From NCBI GenBank assembly GCA_945883825.1, contig CAMCYF010000009.1, forward strand, positions 1-64,000: a stretch of 64,000 nucleotides of DNA. The letters run 5' to 3'. The first letter of the stretch is position 1. Each line of letters begins with the position of its first letter. The translations under genes and the position numbers were made by a program. This DNA comes from Chitinophaga pinensis (GTDB taxonomy: Bacteria > Bacteroidota > Bacteroidia > Flavobacteriales_D > Crocinitomicaceae). Positions 55,164-64,000 of this stretch are shown here, piece by piece. The notes beneath the pieces were generated by a model. That model did no database searches and was not told where the DNA came from. It saw nothing but the letters and a program-made list of their open reading frames with translations.

Positions 55164-56006
55164 CTATTTGATTATATTTTCGAAGCTATCATAGCGCCAA
55201 TGTTGAAAATCGGAAAAATCAGAGCTGAGTTTGCTGTCTAAAAAATAGTGTTTGGGAGAGATACCTGTTGAATCTTTAAAATCTTTACTGAAATGAGCTT
55301 GGTCGAAATACTGTAAATGATAGGCAACTTGAGTGAGTGATTCTTCACAAGTTATCTCAAAGTCTAAGGCCTTTTTAATTCGATGAATCTTAATCAAGTC
55401 TTTGGGTGAAATCCCAATATGTTGATTAAAAAGGTTTCGAAGAGTGGTAGGTGTAACATTTAAGATTGAACTTAAGTCTTCAACATTATAAGTATTTTCT
55501 TTCGAAATTAAAAAATGTGCTACTAAAACCCTTTTATCCAATTCTTTAATAAGCATATTATCTTCCAAGAATTCTTCAATTTTGTCTATTAAGGCTTCAT
55601 CATTTTTGCATTGACATAAATTCTCATATAGTTTATTGACTTCCTCTTTTTTAAATAAATCAAACAAATCCGTTCCATTAGTTTTATTAATCGAATGCAA
55701 GGAGTCTTTTAAAAACAATTGTAAACAATGAGGATAAAATCCAAATGAAATTTCTCTGTAATTGGGACTCATTTTCAGAAATTGAACTTTATCAATTAGT
55801 CCGTAAAGATGAACTTTCGATTGTTTTTGCCATCCCTCGTCTGTTTTTATATGGCATTCACCTTCTAAAACAATCGTTATCCCTAATTCTCCATTGGGAA
55901 CACAACAGTAAATAAATTCTTTGTTTCCATTAGACAAATCATAAACATCAGTTAAGTATTTAGCTGAGAGTGGTTTTGTTTTATAATTAATCAATCGAAA
56001 ATTCAT
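55164..56006 (-). CDS. AraC-family transcriptional regulator
   Basis: The 280-residue protein has an N-terminal ~150-residue sensor-like domain of the kind found with cupin-like AraC proteins (NFRLINYKTKPLSAKYLTDV, LGITIVLEGECHIK). The C-terminal AraC/XylS double helix-turn-helix covers residues ~170-265: VEDLSSILNVTPTTLRNLFN, IGISPKDLIKIHRIKKAL, VAYHLQYFDQAHFSKDFK and STGISPKHY. The DNA-binding signature is complete. It is the only regulator in the accessory block, transcribed in the same direction as and just upstream of the element-bearing genes, so it is the natural candidate to control them. The ligand is unknown. Confidence 0.92.
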   Translation of the reverse strand: MNFRLINYKTKPLSAKYLTDVYDLSNGNKEFIYCCVPNGELGITIVLEGECHIKTDEGWQKQSKVHLYGLIDKVQFLKMSPNYREISFGFYPHCLQLFLKDSLHSINKTNGTDLFDLFKKEEVNKLYENLCQCKNDEALIDKIEEFLEDNMLIKELDKRVLVAHFLISKENTYNVEDLSSILNVTPTTLRNLFNQHIGISPKDLIKIHRIKKALDFEITCEESLTQVAYHLQYFDQAHFSKDFKDSTGISPKHYFLDSKLSSDFSDFQHWRYDSFENIIK

Positions 56007-56269
56007 ATACCTTTCACTTTCAAATAGAGAATCAAAGAGATGAATCAGAAAGTAAATCCATCATACTAATAATCTTGTTGTTGTTGATCAAATGTATGTA
56101 TTAAAATCCTTAAAGTTTTATTAAAATTCGCAAATAGAAAATTACAATTTGTGAATTTTAGTAAGAAGAACCATTAAAAACAATTAGAACAAGTAGAAAG
56201 TGATCACCGAAAGATGAGTTTTTTCAATAAAAAAACCTTTCAAAAAAAAATATGTTTATCCAGATTTTC

Positions 56270-57832
56270 TCATTTTTTGATTCTTTTCAAATCTAAATCT
56301 TGAAAGTCAAAGCTAAAATCAATATTTGGCGAAATACCTTCCATTTTAATAGCTTGAGCTTTACCTGTCTCATCAAAAGAAAATAGTGCAAAGGCATCGC
56401 AATTCATTGCTTGGTATTCCCATTTTATGGCAAAGGTAGTATCGTTATACAAAGCCATCGGTCCATTTAATTTTGGAGAACGAGAACATTTAATCCATAA
56501 TTGCTTATTTTTTTCGAAAACCTCCACATCTCCAAACCATTTGTCGGTATATATCCCTATAAAATTTTCATTTTTCACCTTATTTTTTTTCACTAGTTCA
56601 ACTTGTTCCCACGTTTTTTTTGTGACACTGTCACCTTCATTTTTATCTTCATTACTCCACGCTACCATTTTATCTATCCAAGCATAATCGTCAAGGCCTA
56701 AATAACTGTCGGAAATGGTATTAGTGAGGGAAGAAAAAAGTCCTCCACCTCCATTTTCAGTATTGGTTAAAATAACGATTCCTAAATTCAAATCTGGATA
56801 CATGGTTACTATAGAAAGCATCCCGGGCAAACCGCCAGTATGAGAAACTTCAAATTTTCCTACTATGTCCGTTAATACCCAACCCAAACCATAACCGTTA
56901 AAATGGGAATTATATCTTGGATTATCATTTGTTTCTAGTACGGTATGTATTCGCCACATTTCATTGTGATTATTTATAGAAAATAGAGAGTTTTTCAAAT
57001 CTGGCCCATACTTTCCTTTATTTAAACGAACGATCATCCATTTTGACATATCTGCTACATTAGAGAATATTCCGCCTGCAGCATCTGCCATTCCGATATC
57101 ATAACTATCAATTATTTTTATTGTACCAGATTCAGATGAATGTGGCGCTGCCAAATTACTTTTGTCTTTCTGCAAATAACCAACAAAGGTATTTTTCATT
57201 TGTAAAGGTTCGATAATCCGCTTTTGCACAAACAATTCATAACTCATACCGCTTGCTCTTGCAATTACTTCTCCTGCCACCATGTATAATAAATTATCAT
57301 AATCAAATTGTGTCCGAAAGGCTGATACAGGTTTAAAATATTGAAAGCAGCTTACAACATCTTGAATTGTAAAATCTGTGCCATCAGGAAAAAACATCAA
57401 ATCACCAACACCCAAACCAAGTCCGCTTCGATGCGTTAATAAATCTAGGATATTGAAATTCTCCGTAACATAAGCGTTATACATTTTGAATTCAGGAATA
57501 TGGTCTATTACTTTATCTGTCCATTTTAGTTTACCTTCCTCCTCTAAAATAGCAAGCGCTGTTGTTGTAAATGCTTTGGTATTGGACGCTATCTGAAAAT
57601 TAGTGTTTTCATTTACCGCTTGTTTAGTAGTGATATCCACCAGGCCATAGCCTTTTGAATGAATTACTTTTCCATCTTTCACAACTGCGACTGCAGCCCC
57701 TGCCACTTTAAATTTTACAAGTGCATCCGCCACCAATGAATCAATTTGTTGAGAGGATATTTGCGCAAAAGTTATGGATGGAGCAAAACAAATCAAAAAT
57801 AAGGATTTCAGCATTGTGGGATTTTTTCTCAT
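56270..57832 (-). CDS. Exported serine hydrolase, beta-lactamase class C fold with DUF3471-like tail
   Basis: The 520-residue protein has a signal peptide (SLFLICFAPSITFAQ). The catalytic domain has S83-x-x-K86 (IASNTKAFTTTALAIL), the tyrosine region DYDNLLYMVAGEV (YxN-like), and HTGGLPGMLS (HTG replacing KTG). A C-terminal beta domain (~residues 420-515) with NFIGIYTDKWFGDVEVF resembles DUF3471. No sorting domain is present, unlike the hydrolase at 42.8 kb, so it is probably periplasmic. The start may alternatively be the ATG at 57814. The 263-bp gap to the AraC gene (56007-56269) holds nothing I recognise. Confidence 0.9.
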   Translation of the reverse strand: MRKNPTMLKSLFLICFAPSITFAQISSQQIDSLVADALVKFKVAGAAVAVVKDGKVIHSKGYGLVDITTKQAVNENTNFQIASNTKAFTTTALAILEEEGKLKWTDKVIDHIPEFKMYNAYVTENFNILDLLTHRSGLGLGVGDLMFFPDGTDFTIQDVVSCFQYFKPVSAFRTQFDYDNLLYMVAGEVIARASGMSYELFVQKRIIEPLQMKNTFVGYLQKDKSNLAAPHSSESGTIKIIDSYDIGMADAAGGIFSNVADMSKWMIVRLNKGKYGPDLKNSLFSINNHNEMWRIHTVLETNDNPRYNSHFNGYGLGWVLTDIVGKFEVSHTGGLPGMLSIVTMYPDLNLGIVILTNTENGGGGLFSSLTNTISDSYLGLDDYAWIDKMVAWSNEDKNEGDSVTKKTWEQVELVKKNKVKNENFIGIYTDKWFGDVEVFEKNKQLWIKCSRSPKLNGPMALYNDTTFAIKWEYQAMNCDAFALFSFDETGKAQAIKMEGISPNIDFSFDFQDLDLKRIKK

Positions 57833-58029
57833 TTTAATTGTTGATTTATTTATTAAATTATAATAATTGCAAGTACTTAACTTTTAGCAAACAAGCATGA
57901 GGCGATAAACAAATATACGTTTAGTCGCTTGTGCTCATTTGCTGTTTAGTTCTGCCTTATTCCGATATAAATTAAAATGTCAGTTTCAAATTGTCTCTAG
58001 CATCAAACAACTATAGATCTGCATTAATT

Positions 58030-58911
58030 TTAATCGAGATGATATTCAGTCTTTAAAAGAATTAATAATTGTGCACCTGCAAATTTCACACTTTTCATGT
58101 TCTCGGTTACAATATTACAAATCCTTCTATGATAAAAAAGATGATTAGCAAAGCGGGACAAAGGAATTCTATCATTTGAAAGAAGATAATCGAACCCTTC
58201 TATTTCTAATTCTTTAGGGGTAATACCTTGTTTTAATTGATTATGTAGATGGTAAGTGTTTAGAATATCATTAGAAAAGTCCTCTGATTTTTCCATTACC
58301 CGGCCTAAATTTGATTCATTTATTAATGCTTTTTTTACTTCAGCATCATAATTCATAATTCCAGCTATTACTTTGTAGTTTTTAATTAATCTGAAACCGC
58401 CTGAGTTTTTTAATTGTTGTATAGTGGCGTCTGTGTATATAAAGTCAGGAAACCACTGAAAAGACCTGTAATTATCATAAAACTTTAAAGAAAACCCTTT
58501 TTCTAAAGTTGGAAGGGCTTCCAATACGGAGTTTTGTTTTACATCATTTTCTTTAAACAACATAATATTTTTGTTAAGCTTGCTAATATCCGTAGTTATA
58601 TCTTCAGTTATTAAACGGATGAATTGTATTTCTCTATTTTTTTCTATTTTATGCTCTAACTGATATTCTGCTAAAAAACCACAGAACACAGCCAGGAATA
58701 ACATTAAAAATTCCCAGAAATAGGACAGAAAATTTTTCTTGTGATGAGTAGCGAAGGGGTCGTGCGTATGATGATGTACTTCCATATTTTGGGGTTCTTT
58801 ATTTTTTGAACTCGTCTCTTGGTCAGTGCGAGGAGTAGGTTCATCAGAAAAACTTTCTGATTGGTTATTTGTTGAATTATCAGAATGCTCTACTTTTGTA
58901 TTATCTACCAT
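58030..58911 (-). CDS. Single-pass membrane protein with His-rich segment, unknown function
   Basis: The protein has 293 residues from the ATG at 58911; a TTG seven codons upstream (58932) is also in frame. The N-terminal ~45 residues are polar and acidic, followed by a histidine-rich patch (VHHHTHDPFATHHKKN) and one transmembrane helix (FLSYFWEFLMLFLAVFCGFL). A predicted helical domain follows (EDITTDISKLNKNIMLF, ATIQQLKNSGGFRLIKNYK). Similar proteins with a WEFLMLFLAVFCGFLAE-type helix are common and uncharacterised in Bacteroidota. The gap 57833-58029 is AT-rich with no feature. Confidence 0.75.
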   Translation of the reverse strand: MVDNTKVEHSDNSTNNQSESFSDEPTPRTDQETSSKNKEPQNMEVHHHTHDPFATHHKKNFLSYFWEFLMLFLAVFCGFLAEYQLEHKIEKNREIQFIRLITEDITTDISKLNKNIMLFKENDVKQNSVLEALPTLEKGFSLKFYDNYRSFQWFPDFIYTDATIQQLKNSGGFRLIKNYKVIAGIMNYDAEVKKALINESNLGRVMEKSEDFSNDILNTYHLHNQLKQGITPKELEIEGFDYLLSNDRIPLSRFANHLFYHRRICNIVTENMKSVKFAGAQLLILLKTEYHLD

Positions 58912-59206
58912 TGGTTTGGTTTGGTTATCCAATCATTCAATATTGTAAAACAAATCTAATCAATAAAAACCAATTGAATCTAGTCCCTATAATATAGAAT
59001 GAAAACGATCAATTGATAATATAAATTTATTTTAAAATATCCTATTCAATTATTTCACATTTAATTTTATCCCTACAGAAGGGGATTAAAAATAGCTAGA
59101 TTTTGACCATTCCACAGTAAATAAATAATGTAAATAAACTAAATTTTGGATAACCAATCGAGAACTTAAAAAAATAGCTAAACACCCTCAAAAATTGGTT
59201 CGAAAA

Positions 59207-60502
59207 CTATTTGAGAATTTTTACAATTTCTTTTCCTTTGGAATTTGTGATTTGAAGGAAATATATGCCCTTAAGCAAATGATTTGTATCTAAGTTGAAT
59301 TCTTTACTAGATATCTCATTTACGGATATTATTGATCCACTCGCTTGGAACAGTTCAATTCTTTCTAAGACAGATTCACTAGAAATTGTGATTTGATCTA
59401 AAAAAGGATTAGGATAAACGAGTACATTTTCAGTTTTTAAAATTTGATCTTCAATCTCAGCAGTTAATTGTAATCTAGTGGGTAGTGATTCGTAACAATC
59501 ACTTTGAATTCTTATCATATCGAAGTAAAGTGCATTTGCATTGCTGATGGCTTGTTGACTAACCAAGAGCCCTGTTTGTAGTGAAACACCATAAATTGTA
59601 ATTCCATTACTTGAGCCACCAATGAAATAGTAAATTAAATTTTCTGGATCAATAGTTGAACTTCCATTTAGTGAAAATGACATTACACCAATGGGTTGCG
59701 TATTAATTTTTGTTACAGTACCTGTCATAGCATCTACTCTTCCAAGATGAACATTTGCTGAATCAAAAACTTGAGAAGTAATCATGGTTTGTGGATTATA
59801 AACTTGCGAATAATAGTTTGTTCTAACCAAGCCATATAAAGAAGTGTCACTACAATTATAAGTGAAATTATCAAAGTTTTGTCCACCGTTAGGATAGGAC
59901 AAGGTTGGATTTGAAAAAATAGCTCCATTGTACATGTCAAGTCCTACTAATTGAGCACCATTAGAATAATAGAACACCATTTGATGTGGATCAATGGCAC
60001 TTCCCGAATATGCAAATCCTTGTCCAATTGAGCTAGATGAAATTTCGTTGATGGTACCAGTATAAGCATCAATTGTTGCCAAATACATGGCCCCAGTTAC
60101 TACACCTGTTTGAGGATTGGTGATGTTTCTTCGCGATAAACCATACATTAATGAATCAGAAGTGTTGAATCGAAAAAGATCAAAGTATCCCAATCCGTTT
60201 GAATTATTAACCGTAGCATTGTTGGTCATTTGACCGGTAGTAAGATCAATTGATTTTAGTCCATTATCCCCTATAAAACAAAATTGATTGGAATAAGGAT
60301 TCAATGCTGCACCCGTTAAATTAATGGAGGATGAAACTGAAGTTTGACCAAGATTGGCTGCTAGACCAGTTGCTGGATTCATCGTTGCAACATAAACACC
60401 TGCTGGATTGGTCGTGCGAGCAAGTCCAAACATCGTGTTGCCTAATTGCGAGAAGGTGGATAATGAAGTAATTATTAAAAAACCAGAAATCACTATTTTC
60501 AT
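59207..60502 (-). CDS. Secreted beta-propeller-like protein with T9SS sorting domain
   Basis: The protein has 431 residues from the ATG at 60502; a TTG at 60520 also opens the frame but the signal peptide (MKIVISGFLIITSLSTFS) starts at the ATG. The body has recurring blocks with a pattern such as YGLSRRN, MTGTVTKIN and a DPxxxxxYY motif, suggesting a propeller of ~6 blades. A type A sorting domain ends it (VLVYPNPFLDQI, LLKGIYFLQITN). The ligand is unknown. The gap 58933-59206 is AT-rich with a short inverted repeat (ATCCC/GGGAT near 59070) but no clear terminator. Confidence 0.82.
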   Translation of the reverse strand: MKIVISGFLIITSLSTFSQLGNTMFGLARTTNPAGVYVATMNPATGLAANLGQTSVSSSINLTGAALNPYSNQFCFIGDNGLKSIDLTTGQMTNNATVNNSNGLGYFDLFRFNTSDSLMYGLSRRNITNPQTGVVTGAMYLATIDAYTGTINEISSSSIGQGFAYSGSAIDPHQMVFYYSNGAQLVGLDMYNGAIFSNPTLSYPNGGQNFDNFTYNCSDTSLYGLVRTNYYSQVYNPQTMITSQVFDSANVHLGRVDAMTGTVTKINTQPIGVMSFSLNGSSTIDPENLIYYFIGGSSNGITIYGVSLQTGLLVSQQAISNANALYFDMIRIQSDCYESLPTRLQLTAEIEDQILKTENVLVYPNPFLDQITISSESVLERIELFQASGSIISVNEISSKEFNLDTNHLLKGIYFLQITNSKGKEIVKILK

Positions 60503-60586
60503 AATATTAAAATTTTTCAAAAATAAGGGAAAATTGAATTATAGTTTTCACTTAATACATTAAATCCAAAAAAAAGTACAAATAAC

Positions 60587-60643
60587 ATGAAAAATCTACT
60601 TTTTCTTCTTTTATTATTGACGATTTTATTTTTTATTTATTAG
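60587..60643 (+). other. Possible tiny hydrophobic peptide ORF in the 60503-60823 gap
   Basis: ATG to TAG encodes 18 residues (MKNLLFLLLLLTILFFIY), almost all hydrophobic. No promoter or RBS-like motif supports it, and AT-rich DNA makes such frames by chance. The rest of 60503-60823 holds no recognisable feature. Confidence 0.2.
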
Positions 60644-60823
60644 AATAGCACCCAACTATTGCATAAACCATAAATTATCATCAAAATCTTTTCTTGAAAT
60701 ATTTTGCCATCCTTCATTGTTTCAAAATATTGTGATTGCTTTCATATTTCTCTTTTTTAAATAATTACTTTTTTTAGCAAATCACCCTTTATTATTCTGT
60801 AATGTCCCAAGAACGAGAAACCC

Positions 60824-62304
<1,481 letters not shown>

Positions 62305-62324
62305 TACTCACTTAAAAATTTCTT

Positions 62325-64000
62325 ATGAAATTAAACCTATTGATTTCATGTTTTATAACATGCTTACTATCTAATCAGGTTTTATTGAGTCAAGATAGCG
62401 ATTCACTTCATTTCGATTCGCTTTGTATTTCTACAAAAAAAATAAATATCTATATTATTCCAATAGGTATTAAAATAAAAAGAGCAGAATTAAATACGCT
62501 TCCCTCCTATTTCCAAAAAGCAAAAATTCAGTTAACCCCATATATTTTAGCTGAATTTAATACTAAATCTAAAGAAAAATGGGCTAATCCAAGTTCTGAT
62601 GGAAATCGCTATACAGAACAGATGAAAAAAATAAGGGATAGCTATTTTAGCTCATTTAAAAATAGAGAACCAAATGCTTTTTATGTTTTTATAATTCCCG
62701 GATTTAATAATCCAGCACTTAGTGGTTTCTCAATTCCAACAAAAGGCTTGATGTTTGTTTCTAGTTCGCCTTCAGGAAACCTTTCTTCTTCAATTGCAGA
62801 AGAAATAATGCATTCATTTGGAATAAAATCAGAGAAAGATTCAGTAGCGCAAGAAAGAATTCCAAATTTGTTTTTAAGCTGGAAAGAATGCATTGAATTA
62901 AGGAAAAACCCACTTCATTTTGGAATTCATGACGATTATGAATTTGTAAGAACAAATAACGGCCTTGTTGCATATTATTTCTGGAAAGAAAATAAAAACA
63001 AAGAAATAAGCATAGATTCTTTAAATCCATTGAATGCTATCATTAGGCCTTACAAAACAAATGCTGTTTATCGCTATTTGGATATTTCAAACTGGTTTTT
63101 CAAACCTCAATTTTTAGTTTTTCAAAAGCAAATTTGTATTGCTCATTTGACAGGTATTTCCCTTACACTTTTATTGCTCTTATTTTTTCGAAGAAAAATA
63201 AATCTAAAAATTACTAAAAGTGCATTTATTCAACGGATGTCGTTTAGATTAGTAAAACTTTTAATTTGGGGACTTGCTATTCTGCTTGTTTACAGCTCAT
63301 TTTTAGCAGTTAATTACTACTTTAAAAATAGTTATCTAAAATCACATAAAATAGCCGCTTTAAAAAATTATCAATTAACAGAATTAATAGCTAATCATAA
63401 AAATACTGCTCTCTTTGCTTGCGAAGAAACAACTGAAATTCAAAGTCAAATTTACATTAAAACCAAAAAAAATTATTTGATTCAAAAAGGCTTTAAAGTC
63501 TTGTATTTTTATCAGACCTCTCCAACAAAAATGAAATTTTATCGCTCATCAAACACTTTAAAATTAAAAGGAAAGCAAATTAAGTTGCCTGCTTCCACGC
63601 ATTACATTGTCATCCGCAATAAAAATAAGCAGGGTAAATTAGTTTCTGAACGTATCTTTAATCATTTAGGAATAGAAATAACCCATCACCTTCTTCAAAA
63701 AGATCCAATTAAGCGAATTTTAGTTTTTGTTAATGGTTACCGTCCAGTTTCAATTAGCAATGACTTTGAAAAAAATATGGATGACATTAAGCAAAAAGGC
63801 TTAGAATATCCAAATTCGGAAAATCATCTTTTTAATTTTGATCGCTATAGTTATTGGCGACCTTGGAGTGAAATTGATTTACTTTTTCAAGCTCGTTTAA
63901 ATGCAGATAATATTTGGTATGCCGACGGTCATCATTCTGTAGCTACATCAAATCATCGGTCAATTCTTAATTTTTCAACTAATTCCGTTATTTATCCAAA
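62325..64000 (+). CDS. Partial membrane protein with degenerate metalloprotease-like N-domain and hydrolase-like C-region
   Basis: An ATG at 62325 opens a frame with no stop through the right edge (558+ codons). The first ~25 residues look like a signal peptide. The N-terminal domain (to ~250) resembles zinc metalloproteases around AEEIMHSFGI (A158-E-E-I-M-H163), where the first histidine of HExxH is replaced by glutamate. Two transmembrane helices follow (LTGISLTLLLLLFF and LLIWGLAILLVYSSFLAV). The C-terminal part begins RILVFVNGYRPVSISNDF and contains YADGHHSVATSNHRS, suggestive of an alpha/beta-hydrolase-like fold. Function is unknown; the gene continues past the window. Confidence 0.75.
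   Translation, partial: MKLNLLISCFITCLLSNQVLLSQDSDSLHFDSLCISTKKINIYIIPIGIKIKRAELNTLPSYFQKAKIQLTPYILAEFNTKSKEKWANPSSDGNRYTEQMKKIRDSYFSSFKNREPNAFYVFIIPGFNNPALSGFSIPTKGLMFVSSSPSGNLSSSIAEEIMHSFGIKSEKDSVAQERIPNLFLSWKECIELRKNPLHFGIHDDYEFVRTNNGLVAYYFWKENKNKEISIDSLNPLNAIIRPYKTNAVYRYLDISNWFFKPQFLVFQKQICIAHLTGISLTLLLLLFFRRKINLKITKSAFIQRMSFRLVKLLIWGLAILLVYSSFLAVNYYFKNSYLKSHKIAALKNYQLTELIANHKNTALFACEETTEIQSQIYIKTKKNYLIQKGFKVLYFYQTSPTKMKFYRSSNTLKLKGKQIKLPASTHYIVIRNKNKQGKLVSERIFNHLGIEITHHLLQKDPIKRILVFVNGYRPVSISNDFEKNMDDIKQKGLEYPNSENHLFNFDRYSYWRPWSEIDLLFQARLNADNIWYADGHHSVATSNHRSILNFSTNSVIYP

Noticed and set aside
59060-59090. Inverted repeat ATCCC/GGGAT as a terminator
   Set aside because: The stem is only 5 bp and no T-run follows on either strand in the right place.

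Overview
The window is low-GC DNA from a member of the Bacteroidota, most likely Flavobacteriales. Four observations support this: Bacteroidota-type -7 promoter boxes (TAnnTTTG) with no Shine-Dalgarno motifs; many secreted proteins ending in a type IX secretion (T9SS) type A sorting domain (YPNPxxx...G-Y-xx); T9SS and gliding-related genes (porT, a DUF4835/PorD-like gene, a GldI-like lipoprotein); and the gene order bamD-rpoZ-coaBC-DUF4835-recN. The many CxDPxACNY-type motifs in secreted proteins suggest a Fluviicola/Crocinitomicaceae-like lineage, but that is inference.

Layout. (1) 1-5.3 kb, minus strand: the 5' part of a giant secreted repeat protein running off the left edge, a small exported protein and a DUF4139 protein. 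(2) 5.4-28.0 kb, mostly plus strand: housekeeping genes. These are uvrD/pcrA-CAP-phosphoesterase; gatC and plsC (minus); trpS; an M14 peptidase (minus); trmD; the coupled run aspC-hldA-like-ubiE-porT-FAD dehydrogenase; a gamma-carbonic anhydrase-like protein; a secreted lysyl oxidase; and the run pyrG-yidC-fsa-DUF4268-secreted protein-HD hydrolase. (3) 28.2-42.1 kb, minus strand: a long collinear series from a lytic transglycosylase and miaA through a TlpA-like protein, nrnA, two FKBPs, an M23/LysM peptidase, bamD, rpoZ, coaBC, DUF4835, recN and GSCFA, plus a lone ORF6N gene. (4) 42.2-42.6 kb: a Pur-alpha-like gene and tRNA-Val(UAC) with a terminator. (5) 42.6-60.8 kb: an accessory block of secreted proteins. 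It holds two serine beta-lactamase-fold hydrolases, two leucine-rich-repeat proteins, two M43 metalloproteases plus a broken third copy, an AraC regulator, a His-rich membrane protein and a T9SS substrate. (6) 60.8-64 kb: a divergent acyl-CoA reductase/ferredoxin pair and a partial membrane protein running off the right edge.

How the genes relate. The window combines T9SS machinery (porT, DUF4835, GldI-like PPIase, BamD) with at least seven T9SS cargo proteins. The most unusual feature is in the accessory block: five genes (two LRR proteins, two M43 proteases, the M43 pseudogene) each carry a nearly identical 45-bp sequence 29-84 bp upstream of the start codon. An AraC-type regulator lies directly beside the array. 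This looks like a locally amplified, co-regulated set of secreted proteins. A second theme is that several promoters place the -7 box only 3-4 nt before the start codon, which suggests leaderless mRNAs.
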